A stretch of 64,000 nt of DNA, from the NCBI GenBank assembly GCA_900771335.1, contig CAAGNP010000012.1, forward strand, positions 62,001 through 126,000. Direction: 5' to 3'. This stretch comes from Rikenellaceae bacterium (lineage in GTDB: Bacteria > Bacteroidota > Bacteroidia > Bacteroidales > UBA932). This document shows, piece after piece, positions 16,280-24,326 of this stretch; the first letter of the stretch is position 1; each line of letters opens with the position of its first letter. A model generated the notes under the pieces. It saw only the letters and a program-made list of their open reading frames with translations. It made no database searches and was not told the origin of the DNA. A program made the position numbers and the translations under genes.

Positions 16280-16364
16280 CGGAGAGAGAGGGATTCGAAC
16301 CCCCGAACCCGTTAAGGTCAACGGTTTTCAAGACCGCCGCATTCGACCACTCTGCCATCTCTCC
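16280..16364 (-). tRNA. tRNA-Ser (anticodon TGA)
   Basis: An 85-nt class II tRNA on the minus strand: acceptor GGAGAGA/TCTCTCC with G73, anticodon loop CTTGAAA (TGA, codon UCA), a long variable arm (TTGACCTTAACGGGTTC) and T loop TTCGAAT. CCA is not encoded. A terminator hairpin starts 2 bases after the end. Confidence 0.95.
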
Positions 16365-16423
16365 ATTTCCCGTTTGGGACTGCAAAAGTAGAAATAATTC
16401 TCTATTCTGCAAAAAATATTGCA

Positions 16424-17044
16424 TTATTTTTCAGAAAAGAATTTCCAGTGAAATATTAAAAGGTAAAATGCACCTACTGTTATGCACGAATCTGCGAAGT
16501 TGAAGATAGGTCTGAAGAATACCAGACTGTCTCCACCTATAAATGGAACCCACTCCGGCCATGTGGTGTCAATCAATGGGAAGAAGAGCATATCCACCAC
16601 TTTTCCCAAGAAAAATGGAGCATATCCCCCACCCTCCGGAAGGAACTGTGCTACTTGCAGCATAGTTGACTCTCCAAACAGAATACCGTAAAACATGCAG
16701 TCCAGGATATTGCCCAGAGCACCTACCATTACCATCATTATACCTACACAGACCCCCATTGGGACCTCGGAACCTTTCTTCAGCAGTTTTCTAAGGTAGA
16801 TGATCATCACTATCACCAGAACGATTCTAAGAATAGTAAGGAAATATTTCCCTATGCTTCCGCCGAACTCCATTCCGAACGCCATCCCTGGGTTCTCTAT
16901 AAAAAGAATTTGGAACCAATCCCCCAAGACAGAGATTGATTCCCCTATAGTCATATTGGTTTTGACCAGGATTTTGGATACCTGGTCAATAACCAATAAT
17001 ATTGCCGCTATAATTGTTAGTTTATGACCTCTATTGAGTGCCAT
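16424..17044 (-). CDS. lspA: Lipoprotein signal peptidase (signal peptidase II)
   Basis: A 206-residue inner-membrane aspartic protease that cleaves prolipoproteins before the lipidated Cys. Four hydrophobic segments are visible. Conserved boxes: ENPGMAFG, GALGNILDCMFYG (first catalytic Asp) and FNFADSCITVG (second catalytic Asp). The loop between them is longer than in enterobacterial LspA (about 160 residues), as seen in Bacteroidota. It lies 8 bases after the dksA-like gene in the ileS-dksA-lspA order. Its many clients include the lipoproteins in this window. Confidence 0.95.
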   Translation of the reverse strand: MALNRGHKLTIIAAILLVIDQVSKILVKTNMTIGESISVLGDWFQILFIENPGMAFGMEFGGSIGKYFLTILRIVLVIVMIIYLRKLLKKGSEVPMGVCVGIMMVMVGALGNILDCMFYGILFGESTMLQVAQFLPEGGGYAPFFLGKVVDMLFFPLIDTTWPEWVPFIGGDSLVFFRPIFNFADSCITVGAFYLLIFHWKFFSEK

Positions 17045-17052
17045 TCTATCTA

Positions 17053-17460
17053 TTATTTGTTCGAGTTTAGTTTTGCCTCCACTGACAATGTAGCGTGTGG
17101 CACCAATTTCAATCTCTCCTTAGGGATAAGCTTGCCGGTCTCCCTGCAAACGCCATAAGTTTTGTTCTCAATACGGATTAGGGCCGCTTCAAGTGACTGG
17201 ATAAATTTAGCCTGTCTTTGAGCCAATTGTCCACTCTCCTCTTTTGACAATGCAGATGCTCCCTCTTCCAATACTTTAAATGTAGGTGAAGTATCCTCAG
17301 TGTCATTGCTGGTACTGTGGGTTACAGCTGCCTTAAGGTGAGCATAGTCATCTCTCGCTTTCTCGAGCTTCTGAAGGATCAACTCCTTGAACTCCTGTAG
17401 TTCTTCATCGCTATAGCGTACCTTTTCTAGAACTTGATCGCTGTTGTTACTAGTAGCCAT
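17053..17460 (-). CDS. DksA/TraR-family regulator with a degenerate zinc finger
   Basis: A 135-residue protein: a coiled coil (residues about 15-90) followed by the zinc-finger fold region VCRETGKLIPKERL...PHATLSVEAK. Only one of the four usual Cys ligands remains. This variant is common in Bacteroidota, so it is probably a working RNA polymerase secondary-channel factor that does not need zinc. It sits between ileS and lspA and is likely expressed with them. Confidence 0.88.
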   Translation of the reverse strand: MATSNNSDQVLEKVRYSDEELQEFKELILQKLEKARDDYAHLKAAVTHSTSNDTEDTSPTFKVLEEGASALSKEESGQLAQRQAKFIQSLEAALIRIENKTYGVCRETGKLIPKERLKLVPHATLSVEAKLNSNK

Positions 17461-17523
17461 AATTATTATATTTTATTATTAAGAATATGTAAATATAGTA
17501 ATTTTTTTACATATTTCTTATTG

Positions 17524-20500
17524 TTAGGACATTTTATTAACATCAATCTTTATAGTTGCATCACCCCACTCTACATCCTTTCCATCTGTCAAACCCTCAA
17601 CAAGTTCTATAGAAAGGGCAAGAGTCTGGGCACATACATACTCTGAGAACATCTGCAAAGAGTCTGCCACATCTTCATTGGACTCGATACGTACCTTGAT
17701 TTTGTCGGTCACCTCGAAGTCACACTCTTTTCTCAAATTCTGGATTCTGTTGATCAGCTCACGGGCTGTACCCTCTTTTCTTAGCTCATCGGTAATGGTT
17801 ACATCAAGGGCTACAGTCAGTTTGCCTTCGGTAGAAACCAACCATCCTGGCATATCCTCAGAGGTTATTTCATAGTCGGCAGCCTCAAGAACCACATCGC
17901 CTGATGGCAATGCCAAGGTGTAGCTTTGCTCTGCAAGACCTGCAAGTTCAATAGCGGTAATCATCTCCTGAGATAGCTCTCCGAATGCAGCAGCAATCTC
18001 TTTCATCTGTTTGCCATACTTCTTGCCAAGTACCTTGAATACAGGCTTGATCTTCTTGGTGATAAGACCTGTGGTATCTTTGATGAATTCCACCTCTTTC
18101 ACATTGACCTCATTGAGAACAAGTGATTTGATCTTCTCGAATTGCTCTTCGATCTTAGGATCAAGGACAGGGATAATCATTTTGGCAAGAGGCTGACGCA
18201 CTTTGATATTGACTTTTCTACGAAGTGCCAGTACCATTGAAGAGCTCCTCTGTGCAAGTTCCATTCTCTCCTCAAGATCTTTGTCTATATATTTCTCTTC
18301 GCATGAAGGCATCATTACGAAGTGTACAGACTCTTCATTATAACGTCCGGACACGGCATTCAAGTCAGCAAACAATCTGTCCATATAGAATGGTGCGATA
18401 GGTGCTGCAAGGATAGCCACTGTCTCAAGTGCAGAGTAAAGTGTCTGATATGCAGCAAGCTTATCATCATTCATCTCACCACCCCAGAATCTCTTACGGT
18501 TAAGTCTCACATACCAGTTACTTAGATGGTCACATACAAAGTCCTGAATCATACGGCCTGCAGTGGTCACATCGTAGTTTTCGTAGCAGTTTTTCACATC
18601 TTTGATCAGACTGTTCATTAATGAGATGATCCATCTGTCGATCTCAGGTCTCTTCTCTACAGGGACCTCAGCCGCTTTAGCGTCGAAACTGTCAACATTT
18701 GCATACAATGCAAAGAACGAGTAGGTGTTGTAAAGTGTTCCGAAGAATTTTCTCCTCATCTCATCCACTCCAGCCTCATCAAACTTAAGGTTATCCCATG
18801 GTTGTGCATTGGTAAGCATATACCATCTTAGTGAGTCTGCACCATATTGGTCCAAAGCCTTGAATGGATCCACTGCGTTGCCAAGTCTCTTGGACATCTT
18901 GTTTCCGTTCTTGTCAAGGACAAGACCATTTGAGACTACAGTTTTATATGCACATTTGTCGCTAACCATAGTATTGATAGCGTGTAGTGTAAAGAACCAT
19001 CCGCGTGTCTGGTCCACACCCTCTGCAATGAAATCGGCTGTCTGGCCGAAAGCCTCTTCGCCAAGTTTGGCAAGACCTTCTTGCGCGTAAGGCATTGCAC
19101 CTGAATCAAACCATACGTCGATAAGGTCTGTCTCCCTTACCATCTTCTTGCCTGACTCAGAAACAAGGATATAATTGTCTACGTAAGGTCTGTGAAGATC
19201 GATCTTGTCGTAGTTCTCTTTACTCATATCAGCTGGATCAAAACCTTTCTCTTTAAGAGGGTTTGATGCCATGAAACCTGCTGCCACAGATTTCTCAAGT
19301 TCAGCATAAAGCTCTGCTACAGAACCGATACATTTCTCTTCAGCACCATCTTCACTTCTCCAGATAGGAAGTGGGGTACCCCAATATCTGCTTCGGGACA
19401 AGTTCCAGTCCTGCAAGTTTTCAAGCCATTTGCCGAAACGGCCTGTACCTGTAGATTCAGGTTTCCATTGGATGGTCTTATTCAATTCCACCATTCTGTC
19501 CTGAACAGCAGTGGTCTTGATGAACCAGGAATCAAGAGGATAATACAGGATAGGTTTGTCGGTTCTCCAGCAGTGTGGATAATTGTGGACATGTTTCTCA
19601 ATCTTGAACGCTTTGTTCTCCTGCTTAAGCATAACGCAGATATCCACATCAAGTGTAGGGGTATCTTCGGTAGCTTCGCTATCGTAAGCATTCTTCACAT
19701 ATCTGCCTGAGAATTGAGCGTAGCTCTGCTCATCCACATTTGTTTTCACAAATTCAGGATCCATATCCTCAATACGGTACATTCTTCCTGCTTTGTCCAC
19801 TTGAGCCTGACGTACACCTTGGGCATCAACCACCACAAGAGGTGGAACCCCTGCAGCTTTTGCCACCTTGTTATCGTCAGCACCAAATGTAGGTGCAATA
19901 TGAACGATACCTGTACCATCTTCTGTGGTCACATAGTCACCAGGAATCACTTTGAAAGCGCCTGCCTCAGGTCTCACCCAAGGGATCAGCTGCTTATATG
20001 AGATTCCGCATAGTTCAGGTCCCATCAAAGGCTCACCAACTACCTCCCAAGGAATAAGTTTGTCACCTTGCTTGTAATCAGCCATTGCCACCTCTGCCGC
20101 TTTAGGGCTGAAATGTGCATTAAGCAGAGCCTCCGCCACTACATAAAGGGCAGGGATACCTGTATAAGGGTTAAATGATTTGACAGTCAAATATTTGATC
20201 TTAGGACCAACGCACAATGCAGTATTTGAAGGGAGGGTCCAAGGGGTTGTGGTCCAAGCCAAGAAATAGACAGGAAGTTCGCCTGCTCTTGAGAAGAGCA
20301 CATCTGATTTCTCGTCTTTGACAACTTCAAACTGGGCAACACAAGTGGTATCCTTAACATCACGATAGCAACCTGGCTGGTTAAGCTCGTGTGTACTCAA
20401 ACCTGTACCCGCTGCTGGTGAGTATGGTTGGATGGTATAACCTTTATATAGAAGCCCTTTGTCATAAATCTTCTTCAACAGATACCAAAGTGTCTCGATA

Positions 20501-20964
20501 TATCTGTTATCGTAGGTAATATATGGATCATCCATATCTACCCAATAACCGATCTGCTCAGTAAGTGCCATCCACTCCTGAGTATATTTCATCACCTCTT
20601 TGCGGCAAGTATCATTATACTCCTCCACGGTAATGGTTTTTCCTATATCATCTTTGGTGATACCAAGCATCTTCTCCACACCCAACTCCACTGGAAGACC
20701 ATGTGTGTCCCAACCTGCTTTTCTCTCTACCAAATAACCTGTCTGACTCTTGTATCTGCAGAATACATCTTTGATACTGCGGGCCATCACGTGGTGGATA
20801 CCGGGCATACCGTTTGCCGAAGGGGGACCTTCAAAAAATACAAATTTAGGGCACCCTTTTCTTGCCTCAAGGGACTTGCCAAAGATGTTATTCTTTTTCC
20901 ATTTATCTAGTACTGCACGATTTACATCGACTAGATCCAAACCTTTATACTCTGCGAACTTCAT
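17524..20964 (-). CDS. ileS: Isoleucyl-tRNA synthetase
   Basis: A 1146-residue class I synthetase for tRNA-Ile. The HIGH-type motif is in PSANGMPGIHHVMARS, the KMSKR motif in NKMSKRLGNAVDPF, and the CP1 editing domain has the YWGTPLPIW-type and TTTPWTLPSNTAL stretches. The length and the anticodon-binding C-terminus fit the eukaryote-like IleS2 type more than the E. coli type of about 940 residues; this matters because IleS2 enzymes tend to tolerate mupirocin. It heads the leftward ileS-dksA-lspA group, with a weak -7 box (TATCTTCG on the minus strand) at 20986-20993. Confidence 0.96.
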   Translation of the reverse strand: MKFAEYKGLDLVDVNRAVLDKWKKNNIFGKSLEARKGCPKFVFFEGPPSANGMPGIHHVMARSIKDVFCRYKSQTGYLVERKAGWDTHGLPVELGVEKMLGITKDDIGKTITVEEYNDTCRKEVMKYTQEWMALTEQIGYWVDMDDPYITYDNRYIETLWYLLKKIYDKGLLYKGYTIQPYSPAAGTGLSTHELNQPGCYRDVKDTTCVAQFEVVKDEKSDVLFSRAGELPVYFLAWTTTPWTLPSNTALCVGPKIKYLTVKSFNPYTGIPALYVVAEALLNAHFSPKAAEVAMADYKQGDKLIPWEVVGEPLMGPELCGISYKQLIPWVRPEAGAFKVIPGDYVTTEDGTGIVHIAPTFGADDNKVAKAAGVPPLVVVDAQGVRQAQVDKAGRMYRIEDMDPEFVKTNVDEQSYAQFSGRYVKNAYDSEATEDTPTLDVDICVMLKQENKAFKIEKHVHNYPHCWRTDKPILYYPLDSWFIKTTAVQDRMVELNKTIQWKPESTGTGRFGKWLENLQDWNLSRSRYWGTPLPIWRSEDGAEEKCIGSVAELYAELEKSVAAGFMASNPLKEKGFDPADMSKENYDKIDLHRPYVDNYILVSESGKKMVRETDLIDVWFDSGAMPYAQEGLAKLGEEAFGQTADFIAEGVDQTRGWFFTLHAINTMVSDKCAYKTVVSNGLVLDKNGNKMSKRLGNAVDPFKALDQYGADSLRWYMLTNAQPWDNLKFDEAGVDEMRRKFFGTLYNTYSFFALYANVDSFDAKAAEVPVEKRPEIDRWIISLMNSLIKDVKNCYENYDVTTAGRMIQDFVCDHLSNWYVRLNRKRFWGGEMNDDKLAAYQTLYSALETVAILAAPIAPFYMDRLFADLNAVSGRYNEESVHFVMMPSCEEKYIDKDLEERMELAQRSSSMVLALRRKVNIKVRQPLAKMIIPVLDPKIEEQFEKIKSLVLNEVNVKEVEFIKDTTGLITKKIKPVFKVLGKKYGKQMKEIAAAFGELSQEMITAIELAGLAEQSYTLALPSGDVVLEAADYEITSEDMPGWLVSTEGKLTVALDVTITDELRKEGTARELINRIQNLRKECDFEVTDKIKVRIESNEDVADSLQMFSEYVCAQTLALSIELVEGLTDGKDVEWGDATIKIDVNKMS

Positions 20965-21034
20965 ATAGTTTTAAATTTTAACTTGCGAAGATACGAAAAG
21001 ATAATTATATTTGAGAAAAATTGGACTTAGAACT

Positions 21035-21529
21035 ATGAGTATTATCGATATTATCATCCTGATCCCTTTTGCTTTTGCACTATATAAGGGCATTTCAAAC
21101 GGATTTGTAGGTCAAGTTGCAGGTATCAGCGGCATCGTATTGGGTATCATCCTCGGCAGCAGATTTTCCGCACTCCTATCTTCCTACGTAGCCCAATGGA
21201 TCAGTGCCAGCGAGGCTGTCATCAAAATCATATCCTTTGCAATTATCATCGTGGCAGTTATACTTTTGGCCAACATTCTGTCCAAACTCATTGAAAAACT
21301 GTTCTCGCTTGTAATGTTGGGATGGCTCAACAAACTGCTCGGAGTCCTGTTGGCATTTGCCGGCACAGCTTTTATTGTAGGATCTGTCATTGCACTTATC
21401 TCATATATAAACGAGAGCTGGTTCACCATTATTCCTGCATCCAAGATTGAGGAATCCGTCCTATACCACCCTCTGGAGGACCTTGTGAATATGATTTTCC
21501 CATATTTCCAAAATTTCTTCACCAAGTAG
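21035..21529 (+). CDS. CvpA family membrane protein
   Basis: A 164-residue protein with four hydrophobic segments. The CvpA pattern is clear: IDIIILIPFAFALYKGISNG at the start, then a Gly-rich helix (GISGIVLGIILGSRF) and WLNKLLGVLLAFAG. The family was named for colicin V production in E. coli and is now linked to envelope stress survival. The ATG at 21035 gives MSIIDII; the open frame extends upstream from a TTG. A terminator separates it from the peptide export operon, so its position beside that operon may be coincidence. Confidence 0.85.
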   Translation: MSIIDIIILIPFAFALYKGISNGFVGQVAGISGIVLGIILGSRFSALLSSYVAQWISASEAVIKIISFAIIIVAVILLANILSKLIEKLFSLVMLGWLNKLLGVLLAFAGTAFIVGSVIALISYINESWFTIIPASKIEESVLYHPLEDLVNMIFPYFQNFFTK

Positions 21530-21567
21530 GAACACCCCACCGGAATTTTAAAATTTTTCCAGAATAA

Positions 21568-21617
21568 GACGATTTTTACAACAGATGCAGATGTTGTAGA
21601 AATCGTCAAACTTTTTT
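21568..21617 (+). terminator. Rho-independent terminator between cvpA and the peptide export operon
   Basis: A 15-bp stem (21568-21582 with 21593-21607, one G-T wobble) and a 10-base loop, then AAACTTTTTT. It isolates the export operon from the gene before it. Confidence 0.85.
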
Positions 21618-21629
21618 ATTGCCATCTCC

Positions 21630-21637
21630 TAAGTTTG
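21630..21637 (+). promoter_or_regulatory. Probable -7 box of the peptide export operon
   Basis: TAAGTTTG matches TAnnTTTG, 20 bases before the first ATG (21658) and just after the terminator. No good -33 box is visible, which might mean that activation is required. Confidence 0.45.
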
Positions 21638-21657
21638 CCCTCGAAAAGAGACGAGGT

Positions 21658-21798
21658 ATGAAAAATTTGAGGAGAGAGATATTGGAGAGTGTCGGCAGAA
21701 TATTGCCGGAGTTCAGCCCGAACCTGCTCATAGCTTATATTGTTTCCCTCTGCCTGGCCTCCGCTCTTTTCATTATCCTATCAATCGTAGTGTTATGA
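21658..21798 (+). CDS. 46-aa single-helix membrane protein, first gene of the export operon
   Basis: A 46-residue open frame that starts MKNLRREILESVG. It has an amphipathic basic N-terminal part, then one long hydrophobic helix (residues 23-46, from LLIAYIVSLCLASALFII to the end). Its stop codon overlaps the ATG of the exporter gene (ATGA at 21795-21798), the classical sign of translational coupling. It was missed by ORF length cutoffs. It has no GG leader. Candidate roles are immunity protein, exporter accessory subunit or a leaderless peptide; the sequence does not decide. I recognise no family. Confidence 0.65.
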   Translation: MKNLRREILESVGRILPEFSPNLLIAYIVSLCLASALFIILSIVVL

Positions 21799-23927
21799 GC
21801 AGAATAATGAAAATACGCCAATTGGACAAGCATGACTGCGGAGCGGCATGCCTGGCATCCATCTCATCATACTACGGACTGACTATACCCGTTACAGAGA
21901 TCAGACAAAAATGCAATACCGGCCTAGAGGGGACAAACATAGGGGGGATTGTCCGAGCTGCAACATCTTTACAGCTCGAAGCTCACGCTTATAAATCTTC
22001 AACACCTTGCTATACATCAAAACATCTTTCAGAAATCCCCCTCCCCTCTATTCTCCACTTCAGAAACACTGAAGGGTGGCTGCATTTCGTGGTGCTATAC
22101 AAAGTAACAGAGAAACATATCCATATAATGGACCCTTCAGACGGAGAGGTGCACAAGCTTAATGAGAAGGAATTCTCTGAGGCTTGGACAGGCTACATTA
22201 TAACTGTATCACCCCGGGAAGGTTTTCTCAAAGGGGACACTACTACCCCATTCATCAAAAGGGTAATCGGACTGGTTTCACTCTACAGGAAGGAGATAAT
22301 ACCATCTCTGATAGGATCTATGATATATGTACTGATAGGGCTAAGTATCTCCATATTCTTACAGAACATCATAGACAATATCATTCCGAACAGGGACACT
22401 TACACCTTCGGATGGTACTCTTTAGGGATAGGGATACTGATAGCTCTGTCGGTATTCATAGGGTATATCCGGTCTGTTCTCACCATTCGTGGGAGCATCA
22501 AAATAGATGGGACACTGATTTTGGGATACATATATCACATCCTCCGCCTCCCCTTGGCATTTTTCCATGAAAGGAGTACCGGAGACATAAATTCAAGGGT
22601 GAATGATGTTTACAGAATCAGGGCTTTTGTCTCAGGGAAACTCATTATGATCTCAATATCTGTAGTCGCACTGATATTGTCATTCATACTTCTGTTTACC
22701 TTCTATTGGAAGCTGGCTGCCCTGACTATGGGGTTCATCCCCCTCTATGCGATTCTCTATTTCATTGCCGACAAGAGGAACAAGAAGAACAATAAAAGGA
22801 TTATTGAGGCATCTGCCATTTTTGAGAACAGCACGATCGGGAGCATCACATCCATTGAGACGGCCAAATACTTTTCATCAGAGGAGCTTTTCTACAAAAA
22901 AGTGGAGGGTAAATATACCGATATGGCCCACAAACTTTTTTATGGTGGAAAGAGCAATGCAAAAATTCATCTGATGATAGACACAGTCACACAGATGCTC
23001 TCATTTATCACCATCATCCTGGGAACACTGTTCGTTCTGAATGGAGAGCTTACCACAGGGGAACTGGTCTCATTCTACACCATCTCCAGTTTCTTCACAT
23101 CTCCACTCTCAATCCTCATAGAGAGCACCTACGAGCTAAATGATGCCAAGATAGCGGCTCAGAGGGTATTTGAGATTCTCGATTTGAAGGAGGAGTTCAT
23201 TTGTGATAAAGAGAGGATACCGGTGCCCCCTGCCTCGGGGGATATAACCTTCAAAAATATCTCATTCCGCTATCCGGGGAAAAGAAACCTCTTCCAAAAC
23301 CTTAACCTTACTATCCATCAGGGGGCGATAACATCGGTAATTGGGGACAATGGGTGCGGCAAAAGTACCATTGCATCGCTTTTAATGCGGGGGTACCTCC
23401 CCACAGAGGGGTCAATAGAGATAGATGGGACAAATATAAACGACATAGATATTCAGGAGTGGCGCAAACACATATCAATCATCCCACAAAAGGAGAGTTT
23501 GTTTGATGGAACCGTACTGGATAATATTGTGCTTGGAGATTGGAGCAAGGGCATTGACAATGTGCTGGAGACATGTGAATATGTCGGGATGATTGATTTT
23601 TTCAAACAACACCCAAAAGGGTTGCAGACGCGGGTAGGTGAACAGGGGAAGTACCTGTCCTCTGGGGAGAGGAGCAAAATATCCCTCGCCAGGGCAATAA
23701 TACGCCAACCCAGGATTCTGATTATGGATGAGGTGACATCCCACCTCGACTCAGAATCGGCATCCAGAATATATGAGATCTCCCGGGAACTCACCTCCAA
23801 AGGGGTAACAATTCTAAACATTACCCATGATAAGAGGTTTCTGGAGTATTCAGACTATATAGTAGATCTTAATAAATGTGTACACAACGGTGAAGAGCGC
23901 ACACCTGAAAGTTGCACTCAAGCTTAA
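21795..23927 (+). CDS. Peptidase-containing ABC exporter (C39 bacteriocin type)
   Basis: A 710-residue PCAT-type transporter. The N-terminal C39 peptidase keeps its catalytic residues: Q9 and C15 in QLDKHDCGAACL, H97 in GWLHFVVLY and D113 in MDPSDG. Six hydrophobic segments follow (about residues 160-440), then an ATPase with Walker A GDNGCGKST (around 517-525), signature LSSGE (variant of LSGGQ) and Walker B RILIMDEVTSHLD. It should cut precursors after Gly-Gly and export the cores across the inner membrane. The two GG-leader peptides lie immediately downstream. Confidence 0.95.
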   Translation: MSRIMKIRQLDKHDCGAACLASISSYYGLTIPVTEIRQKCNTGLEGTNIGGIVRAATSLQLEAHAYKSSTPCYTSKHLSEIPLPSILHFRNTEGWLHFVVLYKVTEKHIHIMDPSDGEVHKLNEKEFSEAWTGYIITVSPREGFLKGDTTTPFIKRVIGLVSLYRKEIIPSLIGSMIYVLIGLSISIFLQNIIDNIIPNRDTYTFGWYSLGIGILIALSVFIGYIRSVLTIRGSIKIDGTLILGYIYHILRLPLAFFHERSTGDINSRVNDVYRIRAFVSGKLIMISISVVALILSFILLFTFYWKLAALTMGFIPLYAILYFIADKRNKKNNKRIIEASAIFENSTIGSITSIETAKYFSSEELFYKKVEGKYTDMAHKLFYGGKSNAKIHLMIDTVTQMLSFITIILGTLFVLNGELTTGELVSFYTISSFFTSPLSILIESTYELNDAKIAAQRVFEILDLKEEFICDKERIPVPPASGDITFKNISFRYPGKRNLFQNLNLTIHQGAITSVIGDNGCGKSTIASLLMRGYLPTEGSIEIDGTNINDIDIQEWRKHISIIPQKESLFDGTVLDNIVLGDWSKGIDNVLETCEYVGMIDFFKQHPKGLQTRVGEQGKYLSSGERSKISLARAIIRQPRILIMDEVTSHLDSESASRIYEISRELTSKGVTILNITHDKRFLEYSDYIVDLNKCVHNGEERTPESCTQA

Positions 23928-23937
23928 CATCAACATT

Positions 23938-24129
23938 ATGGAAGAGAAAAATTCAATGGGAAAGAACTGGGTAGAGCTGAGCACTTCCGAGGCAGAGGCA
24001 GTCAGAGGTGGAATCGGGTTAGGAAACATCAAACATCTGTTAAAGTTGATTGGAAGTTTGTTCAACTTCGCCCACGACTATTATGAAGACTTCAAGCGTG
24101 GCTACGAAAATGGGTGGAATCTGTTCTAA
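23938..24129 (+). CDS. Double-glycine leader peptide precursor 1
   Basis: A 63-residue precursor. Leader residues 1-25 end in VELSTSEAEAVRGG, with Leu at -12, Glu at -8 and Val at -4 relative to the cut, as C39 peptidases require. The 38-residue core (26-63) begins IGLGN, has a hydrophobic amphipathic stretch (HLLKLIGSLFNF), a GxxxG motif (GYENG at residues 55-59) and ends WNLF. It has no Cys, so there are no disulfide or lanthionine bridges. The ATG at 23938 is 10 bases after the exporter stop; a GTG at 23878 would give an unlikely overlap. It matches no named bacteriocin I can recall. Confidence 0.82.
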   Translation: MEEKNSMGKNWVELSTSEAEAVRGGIGLGNIKHLLKLIGSLFNFAHDYYEDFKRGYENGWNLF

Positions 24130-24143
24130 AAAAGGGGGATATT

Positions 24144-24326
24144 ATGTACAAGAATTTTATAGCATTGACCGAGGATGAATTATACGACATATACGGAGGG
24201 AGATCGGAAGATATGGCTGACATAGTTGAATTTATCGGTATGGGATTCGGGATTATTGCCAAACTTATAGACAAGATCAAATCGGCATTCAAGGATGCCC
24301 AGAAAAAACCTGCACAGGCACAATAA
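24144..24326 (+). CDS. Double-glycine leader peptide precursor 2
   Basis: A 60-residue precursor. Leader residues 1-19 end in LTEDELYDIYGG, a textbook match: Leu -12, Glu -8, Leu -7, Ile -4, Gly-Gly. The 41-residue core (20-60) starts acidic (RSEDMADIVE), continues with a Gly-rich hydrophobic helix containing GMGFG (GxxxG), and ends in a Lys-rich amphipathic helix (AKLIDKIKSAFKDAQKK) and PAQAQ. There is no Cys. A strong ribosome binding site (AAAGGGGGA) precedes the ATG at 24144. Its stop overlaps the ATG of the TolC-like gene (TAATG). Confidence 0.82.
   Translation: MYKNFIALTEDELYDIYGGRSEDMADIVEFIGMGFGIIAKLIDKIKSAFKDAQKKPAQAQ

Noticed and set aside
16230..16300. att site duplication of an integrated element at tRNA-Ser
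   Set aside because: The repeated 15 bases are inverted relative to the tRNA and no integrase gene is nearby; integration would leave direct repeats.
16161..16424. Open frame of 87 codons over tRNA-Ser and the palindrome (minus strand)
   Set aside because: It reads through the tRNA and its terminator. The FFVYS fragment is noted as a possible remnant only.
17053..17460. Loss of zinc cysteines in the DksA-like protein as a sign of decay
   Set aside because: The same single-Cys form is common in the phylum and the rest is well conserved.
21035..21529. cvpA as part of the bacteriocin operon because of its name (colicin V production)
   Set aside because: A strong terminator separates the two, and CvpA proteins are general envelope proteins found beside unrelated genes.
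23878..23937. Longer GTG start for precursor 1
   Set aside because: It would overlap the exporter gene by 50 bases and put 20 extra residues before a complete GG leader.
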